A DNA stretch of 64,000 nucleotides from Pyronema omphalodes (Eukaryota; Ascomycota; Pezizomycetes; Pezizales; Pyronemataceae): NCBI GenBank assembly GCA_024516155.1, contig JAJJXM010000060.1, positions 1 through 64,000 on the forward strand, given 5' to 3'. Made by a program: the position numbers and the translations under genes. The notes under the pieces were generated by a model. That model saw nothing but the letters and a program-made list of their open reading frames with translations. It did no database searches and was not told the origin of the DNA. This document shows, piece by piece, positions 36,060-47,300 of the stretch. Within the stretch, counting starts at the first letter, position 1. Every line of letters starts with the position of its first letter.

Positions 36060-37089
36060 ATGTCCGGCCCACCTGTTCCCGCCAAAGATAACGCAATGTT
36101 CTTCTACGGTATATCCCCTCCATCCAACCTCCCCTCCCATGCTCTCCTCGCAATCCCAACAACCCCCTACTGATATTGTTGTTTTTTCCTGCATGGGCCT
36201 TTTAGGCCTCGGTCAGCGTATGATTCAATAAATAAATCCCAACAACCCCCTCTTTCCCTTTCTATTCCCCCTGTCAATCAAAGAAAAGAAAAGAAAAAAA
36301 CCAATCTAACGCCACACCCATCCATCCAATCTCTTAGGATCCCTAATGGCACCCTGCGTCCTCTTCTCCAAAATCCACGGGTGTTCCGAACCTTATTTCC
36401 ATCAAATCCGTAACCTTAAATTCCACGGCGCAACATTATCCAACTTCTCCCGTCACCAGCTTCCGGATGTTGTATACCCGGGTATTACCCCGAACCCTGG
36501 GAAGGAGGTTCATGGAACACTCGTTACGGGGTTGACGAATAGAGATGTTCTCAAGCTGGATGTTTATGAAAGTTGGGATTATGATCGTGTGAAGGTTAAG
36601 GTTCGGGTTCTTGATAAGGAGGCGAAGAGTAGTGGGGATAATAGTGACTCTTCGGACTGCGAAGGGAGCCAGCTGGGGAATAGGGAAAATAGCGAGGGGG
36701 ATTACGGGAAGGATGCGCAGGATAATGGAACGCTGGTAGGGGGTGAGATGGTAGAGTGCTGGGTTTATTTATACAATAGACCGGCGAATATTCTTAAAGG
36801 ATCAGAATGGGATTTTCGGGAGTTTTGTCAGGTGAAAATGCCGGGATGGTTTGGGCCGGGGGTTGTGATGTATTCTGATCAGGATGTTGAGGATATTTTG
36901 TACGGACGCTGGAAGCCGAGAGAGGTTTATTCAAAGGTTAAGATTCCGCCTCAAATTAGTGACGGGAACAAGGAGAAGGGTGATAAGAAGGTTATCATAC
37001 CTGCGAATAGAAACATGGGTGTATTATGTGGGGATTCTTTGAAATTGAGGTTTGTGGTTGTGGGAGTTTGGGTTTTTGCTAAGAGCTAG
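36060..37089 (+). CDS. AIG2/gamma-glutamylcyclotransferase-like protein
   Basis: This belongs to the GGCT-fold superfamily, whose characterised members release 5-oxoproline from gamma-glutamyl compounds. Exons are 36060-36108 and 36338-37089, giving 266 aa. The phase-1 join restores FFYGSLMAP (YGSL at residues 16-19, the substrate-binding loop). GTLVTGL is followed by LDVYESWDYDRVKVKV, where the Glu near residue 94 occupies the catalytic position. A charged insertion (residues about 110-145, rich in Ser, Asp, Gly, Asn) interrupts the fold before VECWVYLYN. WDFREFC and the long C-terminal part are typical of fungal AIG2-like proteins. Substrate and function are unproven. The intron carries a small LINE insertion. 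Confidence 0.82.
36152..36251 (+). mobile_element. 66-bp LINE 3'-end insertion with 17-bp target-site duplication, inside an intron
   Basis: AATCCCAACAACCCCCT is perfectly repeated at 36152-36168 and 36235-36251. The 66-bp insert between ends GGGCCTTTTAGGCCTCGGTC then AGCGTATGATTCAATAAATA, with the same hairpin and GTATGAT word as the LINE at 9859-10438. It lies wholly within the intron 36109-36337 and does not disturb the splice sites. Confidence 0.85.
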
Positions 37090-38775
37090 ATGATTGGCTT
37101 GTCTGTATGTTTTTTATGGTATGGTGGATGTGTCATGCTGTTACGAGTAAATGAAAGAGTTTTTTGACACATTCAGATGAAGGGTTTCAGATTGAGGGCG
37201 TTTGGTGGGTGCAATTCTGAATGAAATCATCAGCTATCACTATCGTCGAACATGAAATCATCAATGAGGAAAAAGTACGTTCATAAAACCCATGCCGCCT
37301 AATATTTCGTGGACATGCATAGAATCCCCCCCCCCCCCCCCCCCCCCCTCCAAGCAGCAGCGGTGATTAATTGACTCCTATACAAATAAAATTTCCAGGT
37401 CAGTTCCTCACGCACATTTTGTCACACTTTATCTCAGCAGCTATCAGTAATTGCGGTCTCAGAAACTTAAAGTTTTTCGCTACCGGGATCAACCGCCACA
37501 CAACAACAGAATCCCCAACATGCAAATTCTATGGTGCACCATACATAGTCTTACTCCAAAAAATACGCTACAATCAGGTAGATGTCTCCAATTCTTCGTA
37601 AGCCCTATGCCAAGTACTACACCAAGTACTATGGCACTAGGGCAAGACTTGGTAAGCCTTGGTAAAACTTGGCATGGCTGCGAGACCGCCGAGACATATG
37701 GTGCCATAGAGATGAAACTAACGCCGGGGCGGCAACTAATAAAGCGCGGGGTATGGGGAAGTCTTGGAGTCTTGAAGGCTTGAGAAGTTGTCATCGCGCG
37801 TGTTTTGGCGGATTGGTGTTGGAAGGTGCCTGGATAGCCATGTCACCTGAGGTGGAGATCGAGGTGTAGGATGCTTTAGCCGTCCCTGGCGCATATGTCC
37901 TTGCTCTATGTTCGCTGTACTTGCCCACTGTCGATCAATGCATTTGTCTCTTCCACCTCCACGTTCTTCCTCACGCTGCTCACTTCAACAATTGGCATTT
38001 GGACTTTATTATAATCGGGGTTTAGTATGTTTTCATGTCTCATAATCGGGCTGGAAACGTTAGCTTCGGATATGTGAGTAAGAGGTATGTAATCTGCACT
38101 TTGTTTATTATGTACGAGTTTATAAGCAATCGACACTTTTAATACGCATGGGGTTCATCCTTTTTACTTCACCCTGCACTTGAAAAAGCTCTCCTTCGGC
38201 CGCTTTGGAAAAGAAAGTTTATGCATGGTGAACCCCTAACGTCGCCTAGAGAGCTCGGGATGAGAAGCTCCTGGCCGGCCTGGCTACGGGCGGTGCTGGA
38301 CTGCTGTTGTTTCGCCGCGTCAACCTGTCAGCTTCAGCCCCCTCCCCTCCCACCTCCACCACCCGCGCGCCCCCCGCTTCGGCAGAACATATCCGGGCGT
38401 ATTACGAAGCCTAAGCCTCAAAGTGATACAACGGCAGAAGCCAACACAAACACCGCTCAGCAAAGCGTATGGAGCCATAGCATAGCACATAGCACACCAT
38501 TGAATGATGTACATAGCAAGCTGGGGTAGCAGGGTAGCACAGCTAAGCTACCCTGTAACCTAACAAGCTGATTATGAATATCAGAGGCGCAGCCTGCATT
38601 TGAATGCGCGGCAACCAAAAGATCGGATCCTACTACATACAGTATGTAGTTTTCCTTACCACCAACCGTTTCCCCTCAACCTAACCCTCAGCTACAAAAC
38701 CCCGCCTTTCCCCCCAAACCCCAAAGTTCTTCACCTCCGACTGCCCGCCACAAATCAATCCATAATCATCATATC
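37090..38775. other. intergenic with a 23-base C tract
   Basis: 37326-37348 is an uninterrupted run of 23 C. Around 37603-37680 there are repeated AAGTACTA and CTTGGTAA words. The remaining frames on both strands overlap one another and show no family. From 38640 on, the DNA is CT/CA-rich and probably forms the leader of the next gene. Confidence 0.55.
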
Positions 38776-39608
38776 ATGTCAAACCACAATTTCTTCGCCG
38801 GTGCCGGTGCCCCTCCCGACTACCACCAACAACCCCCACAATATCCTCCACAAGCTGGCCCACCACAAGGCCAATACCCAACCGCCTACCCCCAAGGTCC
38901 TACCGAATACCCCCCATACCCGCAAGATCCATACACCCAACAACAACCTGGCTACTACCCACCACCTCAGCACTCACAAAGCAGTTACGGTGGTGGAGGA
39001 GCTCCCGGGGGAGCTCCAGGTTCCGTAGGTTATCCAACCCCAGCACCAAGTTCCTACGCCACACCTCCTCCCCATGGGGGGTATGGACAACCACAATATC
39101 CACCAGCACAATCACAGTTCTCTCCTCCGCCGGAGAAAGGTCCTTATGGACCCCCGCAGTACCAAGGTGAACGTGCGGCTGGAAATGCGGGGTATTATGG
39201 GAATGATCAACCGGGTTATGGAGGTGCGGGTCAGCCGCAGCATCCGGCGCAATATGTGCAGGGACAGGGACAGGGACATCCACAGCAACATCCACAGCAG
39301 CAGAATTTTCAGGGACAGCAGGGACAGCATGGACAACCGGGACAACATGGACAACCGGCGTATGCCGAGGGTGAAGTAGGTCCAAACGGTGAAAGAGGTT
39401 TGGGAAGTACGATAATTGGTGGAACTGCCGGTGCATTTGTGGGTAGTAAATTAGGGCTTGGAAAGTTGGGTGGTGCCGCGGCGGTAAGTAACTTTTTTTT
39501 TTTATCACTTCCATTTGAGTTTTTAGGGATGGGTTGAGACTGATCAATTTCATATAGGGTGCGGTGTTGGCAAATGTTCTTGGAAAGGTGGGGAAGAAAC
39601 ACAAATAA
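38776..39608 (+). CDS. proline/glutamine/glycine-rich protein with C-terminal glycine zipper
   Basis: Exons are 38776-39483 and 39558-39608, giving 252 aa. The intron donor is GTAAGT and the join is phase 0 (GGAAA-GAVLANVLG). About 200 residues are low complexity: Pro, Gln, Tyr and Gly repeats such as QPPQYPPQAGPPQGQYP and GQQGQHGQPGQHGQP. After GPNGERGLGSTI comes a glycine zipper (IIGGTAGAFVGSKLGLGKLG, continued after the intron) and a basic end KVGKKHK. Such zippers pack membrane or oligomeric helices. Similar fungal proteins are annotated only as glycine-zipper or proline-rich proteins. The repeats make shadow frames on both strands. The function is unknown. Confidence 0.8.
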
Positions 39609-40927
39609 TGATTTGATTTATATTCCTTTTGGGGCCTCTACGGCAAGATCAAGGCTCCGGCATGGGAATTGGGTTTCCTAAGGGCTGGTTTAACGATTTT
39701 TATTATTGAGTTTTTTTTTTTTTTTTTTTCTTTCAAATTTTGGGAAACGATATCGATAGTTCTGAGGGTCTTTGAATGGGCTATGACTCGAGGAATTATT
39801 CAAAGAAAAAACTTGTTTTCATTGGTTTATCCTGGTATCTAACTATTTATCTCGAATCACCGTATTAATTGTTTCTCGAGTGACTGAAATTGCCCTTAGT
39901 GTCAGAACTCTAAGCTGTGATAAATTCCAAATGATATCAGTAACTATCATACGAGTAATAAGAACTGCATACCGAGCCGCCAGTTAGGCCGAATATATGT
40001 GATGTAAGTAACAGAGGTAGGTCTGCATCAATATTAACAATACCAATAACCCACCACGAAAAACAAATTACAAACGTTTCATGATTCTTCGTTCTTGAGC
40101 GTCTGCAGTATTACATCTTCATCTCCCAATGTGCTTTTGGTGAAAAAAAAAAATGAAAAAGAAAAATTAACCGAAATATATCAAACAACTCTTCCATCCA
40201 TAAATACCACAACTTGATTATATTTTTAAAAAAAAACTCGATTTCTTTAGGTGACAATTCCCGAGTGAGAAGTTATGAAGTAAAACGGAGGTCCTTTATT
40301 TTACCGAAGCAGTATCATTTTGGAATGTAGTGTAAAAACGTAAAAACTTGTTTTGATTGATTGACTCCGTAGAGTGCTTCATGGCGTTGGTTATGAGGTG
40401 GTTATTGATATCAAGTAATAGGCACGATGGAGAATGGTGTAGTGGTTTGGTTAGCCAGGTTTGTGACATCCATGAGCGTTGGAAACTTGTCAAGATCTTA
40501 TTCTGGAGAAAAGTAGTCGGTAGTTCTGATTGATGGGTCCGGTGGTGAAGTGGTTGAATCTTGGTTTCGACCCAAACAGGTACGATTGGCCCCAGGATAC
40601 AGTGCTGCATACCGACACCGGCTTGAGAATCTTCATACACTTTGGGTTAAGGCCAATTTATTCAACATTATAAATTCGGTAAATTTTATTAAACAGAAGA
40701 CGGTATTAAAAGTTAACCAGTAGCATTAGTAACAAGTAAGACATTAGAAAAGTAAAAGAGTAAACAAGTGAAGAAACAAACAAGAATATGAAAACGCCGT
40801 TCATCAATACAGATTGGTTTGGGAATACGTGGTATTGCTTCTTTATACCCACCCCACCAAAGTTTTAAACAATTTGAACTCCCCCATATTATCCCATCGA
40901 TTGCCAGTTATCTCAAATTATCTTGGC
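39609..40927. other. intergenic, no gene recognised
   Basis: A T run at 39711-39729 and A-rich patches at 40146-40165 and 40227-40236 are the only marked features. A minus-strand frame of 114 codons at 40296-40640 lacks any recognisable content. It overlaps the 3' flank of the next gene. Confidence 0.5.
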
Positions 40928-42883
40928 TTATGATTGTTGTTGGTGTATAGCTTGGTCAGAGTCCTCATCGGAATCATACCAATTGTCGGAGTCATCGGAA
41001 TCATCGGAGTCGTCGGAATCATCATCAGAGTCATCAGAGTCGTCGTCTGAACAGTCGTCAGAGTCGTTATCGGAGTCATCATCAGAGCCAGAATTATCAT
41101 CAGAGCTGCCATCCGAATCGTCATCGGAGCCATCATCGGAGTCATCAGTATCGACATCCTCCCAGTTAGCCTCTTCCTCCTCCCAGAGTTCCCGTCTTGT
41201 CTGTGCTTGATACGCCCGAGTGATTCTTCTCTTCTCCGCTCTCCATTCCTGAAATGTATAATAAGCACACCTATACTCCGCATGCGGATCATAACGTTCC
41301 GCATATTCCTGAATATAATAATCAAACATAAACTGTTTGTTCTGTTGCATCATATTCTTGAACGGACTTTGCATCCAATCCGATCCTGTGCGTCCAATGA
41401 CATTTCTCTGGTACTGATACCTAGCATTCAAATCCCCGCTGATAAACATCCTATAATAGTTACTCCATTCAGGAATTAGAGGTCTATCTTCATCTCTAAT
41501 AACATTCTTCTGGTATATCTCCTCCTTTCTAACAGCGTCATTAGTATTCCTGGTTTCCTCCAGGAGTCTTAATTCAGCCTCATTTTTGAGATGTCGATAC
41601 CAAGCCAATGCTTCATTCCGTCTTTGGATCTCCCTACAGTTCGCACAACGCATCCTACGGTACCGCCACCAAAGTCTATAGATCTCCGGAGCATACGTAG
41701 TACATACCTTCCACACCGTAAACGCCCCGATAATCACAGCCGTAGCACACTGCAAGATAACTCCATACCACCACCAGAACGGAGAAAGACAAGACTCCTT
41801 ACATTCCAGCGTCAATCCCATATTAGTAACTTCACAGCAAGCGGGAGCATCAGGAATTGGCCCAACAATAGCAAAAGAAAGAACATAATCCGACCAAGGC
41901 AAAAACCGTGGCTTCCAAACCTTTCGGGTTGAGTTGCCAAATGTGTGTTGGTGATCCATATACTGATGAGCGGCTGTACGGTTAGGTGGGTTCTTGCCGA
42001 AAACTACTTTGTTGAACCCTTCGTGGAACATTTCGATTAGAAGTCGCATGTTTGGATCAGCGGGAACTCCCTCGAATAATGGTCGACCGAGGTGGTCGGA
42101 CTTAAGGACTGTTTTGCCGTAGACTTTGTTTTCGAAGGGAAGTGCGGGTAGGGTCTGCGCTGGTAAATGGCCGGGTGCGGTGGACGTCTTGGTGCTTGTG
42201 GATGAGGAATCAATGGTGGTCGATGAAATAACCAGAGGAGTAGATGTGGTGATGCTGGTCATGACTAAATCGGAAGTAGTAGGACTGCTCAAGGCAATCG
42301 TGGTATCGCCGATGGTGATACTAGATATGGGAACTTCAGTGCTAATGCTAGCCATGCTGGTGATGCTTGTGGCGATGGTCGCCGTGGAAAGAATCGGAAC
42401 ATCAGTAGCGATATTGGTATTACCAAGACTAGAAACGCTATTGCTGAGGCTGGTGCTCATTGTAGGCGATCTGTCAGAAGTATTATGGGTTGTGTGATTA
42501 GACCACGGAAAGTTGAAAGCGGCTAAGTAGAAGGGTTTGAGAAGGCCGATAATATTGAACCTCTCAATGTAAGAGAGCGGGGTCTCAATCAATTGAGAAA
42601 GGATTGCCGCGTGGTAAATCGGGTATCCTGCGCCACACACGTGAAGGATGATTCGGAGGATATTGAGGGCTGTAGAACGGTTAGTTTAGCATAAGCAACA
42701 CCCAGGGGATTTATAGGACAGTGTGGGCCAACAGCTTACGGCTGTGACGTGTGTTGAAGAGTTTGTGGGCCCGGTAAGGGCAGCCCATGGTTTACCCTTT
42801 CCGGGACAAAATTCTTCTCTGGGGGTTGAAAGGTTCCAGTGCGGAGAAGGAGAGAACAACTTACTCTTGTATACGGCTTCCAT
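40928..42883 (-). CDS. unknown membrane protein with Asp/Ser acidic tail
   Basis: Exons are 42883-42865 and 42669-40928, giving 586 aa. The short first exon (MEAVYK) ends at GTAAGT, and the phase-1 join gives KTLNILRIILHVCGAGYPI. The N-terminal hydrophobic segment (about 8-30) may be a signal anchor. A Ser/Thr/Ile-rich region (about 60-140) looks like an extracytosolic stalk. A Cys-bearing domain follows (APACCEVTNMGLTLECKESC). A clear membrane helix lies near 305-325 (VILQCATAVIIGAFTVW). After that comes a charged cytosolic part with many Arg, Glu and Tyr, ending in about 70 residues of almost pure Asp/Ser (from 510). I recognise no named family. It may be one of the lineage-specific fungal membrane proteins. 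The 195-nt intron is long for this window. Confidence 0.75.
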
Positions 42884-44325
42884 GATGAATTCCCTCTTAG
42901 TTGCAAGCTGTGAAAATTCTCAAGAACTTTATCGATCGTGTTACAGAGAGAAAGTAATCTCTAAAAAAATGAATCAAAAACACCGCTTTATAAATGGGTC
43001 TTAGGGCTACAAGCCTGCTTCAGTGCCCATGAAAGTCCCTGTATTTCTTTTATCTTTCCCGAGTCTCAAGTCAGGCCACTGAACCCTGATTCGGAAAAAG
43101 CGGTCACATTTTGGCCGAAGATGTTGTGAGCTCAGCATGTTGTAGGGATACGTATTTACAGAATGTTGGAAATTTGAAGTTCTTTGGGGGTTGTGGGAAG
43201 ATATGTGGTCGAATATTCTAAATTTTGGTGGCTGCGCTGGCAACAGAAGCGAGTGATGGCTTATGTTTTGGTGGTTGAGCTTGTTCAAACGTTTTGCAAG
43301 GGTCAACAAAAACCATGGCAATAGGGAGACAAACAGATAATTAGGGTTTTTATCATAATGATGAAGAAGTCGCCAAATCATAATGGTCATAGGTAGAGCT
43401 TGAGACTTGCAAACGCGATGCTAATCTACAAGCAAAACATCCTGTTACACGAATACAACCCATAATCCATCATCGAGGTATCATCGAATTTGTGGGGGAG
43501 CATACTGAAATATAGATAGAAACTATTATCAAAAAAATAAATAAAGGCCTTGCGCAACGTATGACCAGAAACAGACGACTATCGCCATTGATAAACATCT
43601 TGCTTCAGGCTTTTTGTCAAACTAACCATACTTAGCATTATCAAAACCATTTAGAGATATAAGACCTTCAGAAAGCACTTCAGAAGGAAGTGGGGTAGCT
43701 GTCTAAATGGCTACGAACTGCAAACCGCGCGGCTTTTGATTTTGCAACTTGAACTCTGTGCACACTCTTGGTCGTTGCTTTCGAGCTCCAGATATTCCTT
43801 CCCTTTGGAATAATTGTGTACTCCTTTGCTGAACCCCCGTAAGGAATGGATTGTCCCATCAAGAAGGATTTTTAGGGCTCAAAATTGGAATAAGAAGCCG
43901 ATTAATAGAGTCGTTCTACACACATCTCGATCTTCGAATTTTACGAACCAAGAAACTGAACGTTTCGATAGGTAGTAGAAGGATTCATCATCTATTCCAA
44001 GTAAACCAATCTAACCAACTACTCCAAAGTTGCGAAAACAAAAAAAGTTTGCTACGTAAAAATTCTCCTAGGGTATTTCATCTCAATCTCTCTCTCTCTC
44101 TCAAAAAAAGATAAAACAAGTAGTCATACAGTAGTAATCTGCAAAAAAAAAAAAAAAAAAAGAAAAAAGAACCAACTAACCATCTCAATGTTTCGACCGC
44201 TAACAACAAGAACAACAACAACAATCTACCGGAACAAGAAAAAAAATAAAAACTATGTATTACAAATCTTCATCTCCTCATGATGTGCTTCCTTCCAACT
44301 TGATGTTTCTTTATTGCTTGCTTGC
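42884..44325. other. intergenic, no gene recognised
   Basis: A minus-strand frame of 127 codons at 43007-43390 begins with ATG but shows no family and no partner exon. A-rich runs occur at 44143-44160. CT repeats are seen at 44088-44101. The final part is the 3' flank of the remodeler gene. Confidence 0.45.
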
Positions 44326-47300
44326 CTATGTTTCCTTCTTCCTGATAGCATGAGGACCAGAAGCAGCACTAGCTTCATTGAAGAGCTGTGCCCCAGGTCC
44401 ATCCCCCATCTCTTCATCACTATCGAGATCAATCACCATAACATCTTTCCCGGCGATATTCTCAAACGTCTCCTTTCCTTTACCTTTATTGGGGGATACA
44501 GCTTGTGCACCCGTTTCCAGCTTCACAACCTCCCAGCCTTCTTTCTCCTTAACCTGGTCCTGTACCCTGGACTCCTCTGTTATAGCTAACTGCGCTGCCG
44601 TCTGGGAAAGTTGTCCAACTCCAGGCGAATCCCGTGATTCAGGCTCTCGCGAAACCACCTGAGTAGCTGCGTCAGGTGCTGGCGAACCCACAGCTGAACT
44701 TGAAGCCGATTTAAAGACCTTCAGGTTGTTAAGTGTGTTTCTATACAAACTAGGCATACTTGGTTCAGTTCCCATTGCATCCTTCTTCTCGCGTTCCTGA
44801 AGCTTTTGTTGTTCCTTGGCCTTGACCTTGTCGGCTATTTCTTTGCTAACATCCTTAATCTGCATTGAAGGCTTTCCGTTCATAGCGGTGAAAGCGCTCC
44901 TCATGGCGGGTTGTTGGGACGATTGTGCGGGTTGGCCAGACTGCGCAGGCTGACTGGGATTGGGAAGCTGAGCTGGCACTGTGGGTGGTGTTGCTGATGA
45001 TTGCTGTTTCTGACTCCGCATTTGTTCGGCCATTCTGCGAGCCTCTTCAGCCATTGCATGAGCTTTAGCAATTTCGTTACCAGATCCCACGGGCTGCACA
45101 GTCTGTCTTGGGGCATTCGAAATAGTCTGGGCCTGAGCCTGGGTCTGGGGCTGAGGCTGAACTTGAGTCTGAGCATGAGCCTGGGCCGGAGCCGGAGAAG
45201 CTGGAGTAGGAGTAGCTGATTCCTTCTCCTTCCCCTTCATCTTCGCCGCTCGCTGAGCCTGCTGGGTCTGCTGAGTTTGCTGGGTCTGAACAACCTGCCC
45301 GACCATTCCAGGAGGTCTTCCAGTACCAGGTACATTCTGTCCCTTTTGTCCCTGAAGTCTCTGTATGTCTTCATCAAGGCCTTTTAATACCTCATCTCGT
45401 CTCGTCTTCAAGAATAATCTCGCTTCCTCAATATCCGCGTTCACAACTCCATCCGCATAGGTAACATTCGGAGCATCCAGGACTTCCAACATAATCTCGA
45501 TTTGCTGGAGATCATTGAAATGAGGACAGTTTGAAACACCGGCGAAATGGGCGATCTTGCAAAAATAGCATTGCTGGATTGGTTGTTGCTTAAGCGGACA
45601 GAATCCAGGAGGGTGACTGAGAGCGCAGGCGGCGCAGAGAGGGGCAATGGGTGCGGCGGCGTAGGAGGAAGGAACACCGTAGGGCGTGGGAAGGCCGTAG
45701 GGGGATCCGTAGGGAGAGGCTTGGGAGGCTTGGTTGATGGGTTGGGCGGGGGTTACTTGGGGCGGGGGCACGGGAGCTAAAATGGGGGTTACTGGCGGAG
45801 CCTGGGTAAATTGTTGCTGCACAGGCTGCTGGGGGGTTTGCTGGAAATTAGGCGGCAGTTGACCAGGTGGCAATTGTCCCGGTGGGAGCTGACCCGGCGG
45901 GAATTGACCTCGTGAGAAAACATTTAGAGGGAATTGACCAGGGGGGAACTGGCCTGGAGCGAGTTGACCCGGCGGAAACTGGCCAGGGGGAAGCTGGCCT
46001 TGTGGAAACTGGCCCGGTGGAAATTGACCCGATGGGAAAGTAGCAGGTGGGAATTGGCCAGGAGGAAATTGGCCAGGTGGGATCTGTCCTGGAGGAAATT
46101 GACCAGGTTGGAGCTGTCCTGAAGGAAACTGGCCTGGTGGTAACATACCTGGCGGGAACTGCCCAGGCGGAGGCCCATTCGGCGGGAACACACCCATTGC
46201 CGGCATACCAGGTGGAGGACCGGGGGAAGGAGTTGGTAAAATATCCATATTCATCTCAAGCTGATACTGCAAAACTTTCTTTCTTGATCTCTTAACCTTC
46301 GGCTTATCCTGAGCTAATAAACCAGTAGACGGAGCAGGCGGAGCCGGTGCGAGGCCAAGGTCCATATCCATTGATACATCATACGATGTCAGAGGCAATC
46401 CATCCAGTCCTGATTGAGACTCATCTGTTTCAGAATGGTGCACAGAAAAGTCTGAATCATTAACATTATCAACTTCATCCTCTTTGTCAGCCTGCAGCAT
46501 GTAGTTGACGTTTCGCTTGCGGCGACCACGGCCAAGTTCTTCACGCTGGGCTTCGGCTTCGCGCCGGGCTTCTTCTTCTCGCTCTTCAAGAACCCGCTCC
46601 CAGAATCCGGGGGGAGCTTCTTCTTCCGCTTTTTCGAAGTCATCGGCATCTTCCTCTTCGAGTTCGCCTTTGTCGTTCGCCCAGACTCGTGCAAAACTGA
46701 ATGGTTGTTCACCAGCAATTTCTCCATCCCCGTCAGTAGGTTTTGTAGCTTCAATGTGGGAACGATCGAGAAGCTTGTCGATAGATTTGTCGTCGTATTT
46801 GATAACGCTCTCGTCTTCGTCGTCCTCAAAGAGCTTTTTAGCTCCGTAAGACAAAATACTCTCGATATCGCTAACCGTAGGGCCGTTATCATCACTGCTG
46901 TTATTCATCTTATCTGTGATGATATGAGCGAGAGAAAGCTTCTTTTTGCCTATTTGGACAATCTTCTCTTCCACTGTGTCTCTGGTAACAATTTTGAAAA
47001 CTAGAACTTTATCTTTCTGTCCAATTCTGTGGGCTCGGGAAATGGCCTGGATATCCTGGAAGGGGTTGTAGTCGGGATCCAAGATAATGACAGTGTCTGC
47101 AGTTGCCAAGTTGATACCGACACCTCCGGCTCTGGTCGACAATAGAAATGCGAAGGTTTCTGTATCGGCGCTGTTAAACTCGTCAATTCCCTTTTGCTTG
47201 TCCATAGCCTTCAGTTTTCCATCCAAACGGTGGTACTTCAGGTCATGTCCACGAAGGAAATCCTCCATAACATCAAGCATATCCAAGAACTGCGAGAAGA

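Noticed and set aside
40430..40590. tRNA-like words (TGGTGTAGTGGTT and GGTTTCGACCC)
   Set aside because: The A-box-like and B-box-like words are too far apart and I could not pair an acceptor stem or find a plausible anticodon arm.
40923..41210. Ser/Glu-rich plus-strand frame of 95 codons
   Set aside because: It is the reverse complement of the Asp/Ser tail of the minus-strand membrane protein.
43531..43570. AATAAATAAAGGCCTTG followed by CGTATGACC, resembling the LINE 3' end
   Set aside because: The A-rich tail would be on the wrong side of the hairpin word and no flanking duplication is seen.
46389..46895. 168-codon minus-strand frame in the remodeler
   Set aside because: It is a frame-shadow of the main exon 48036-44326, which continues open through it.
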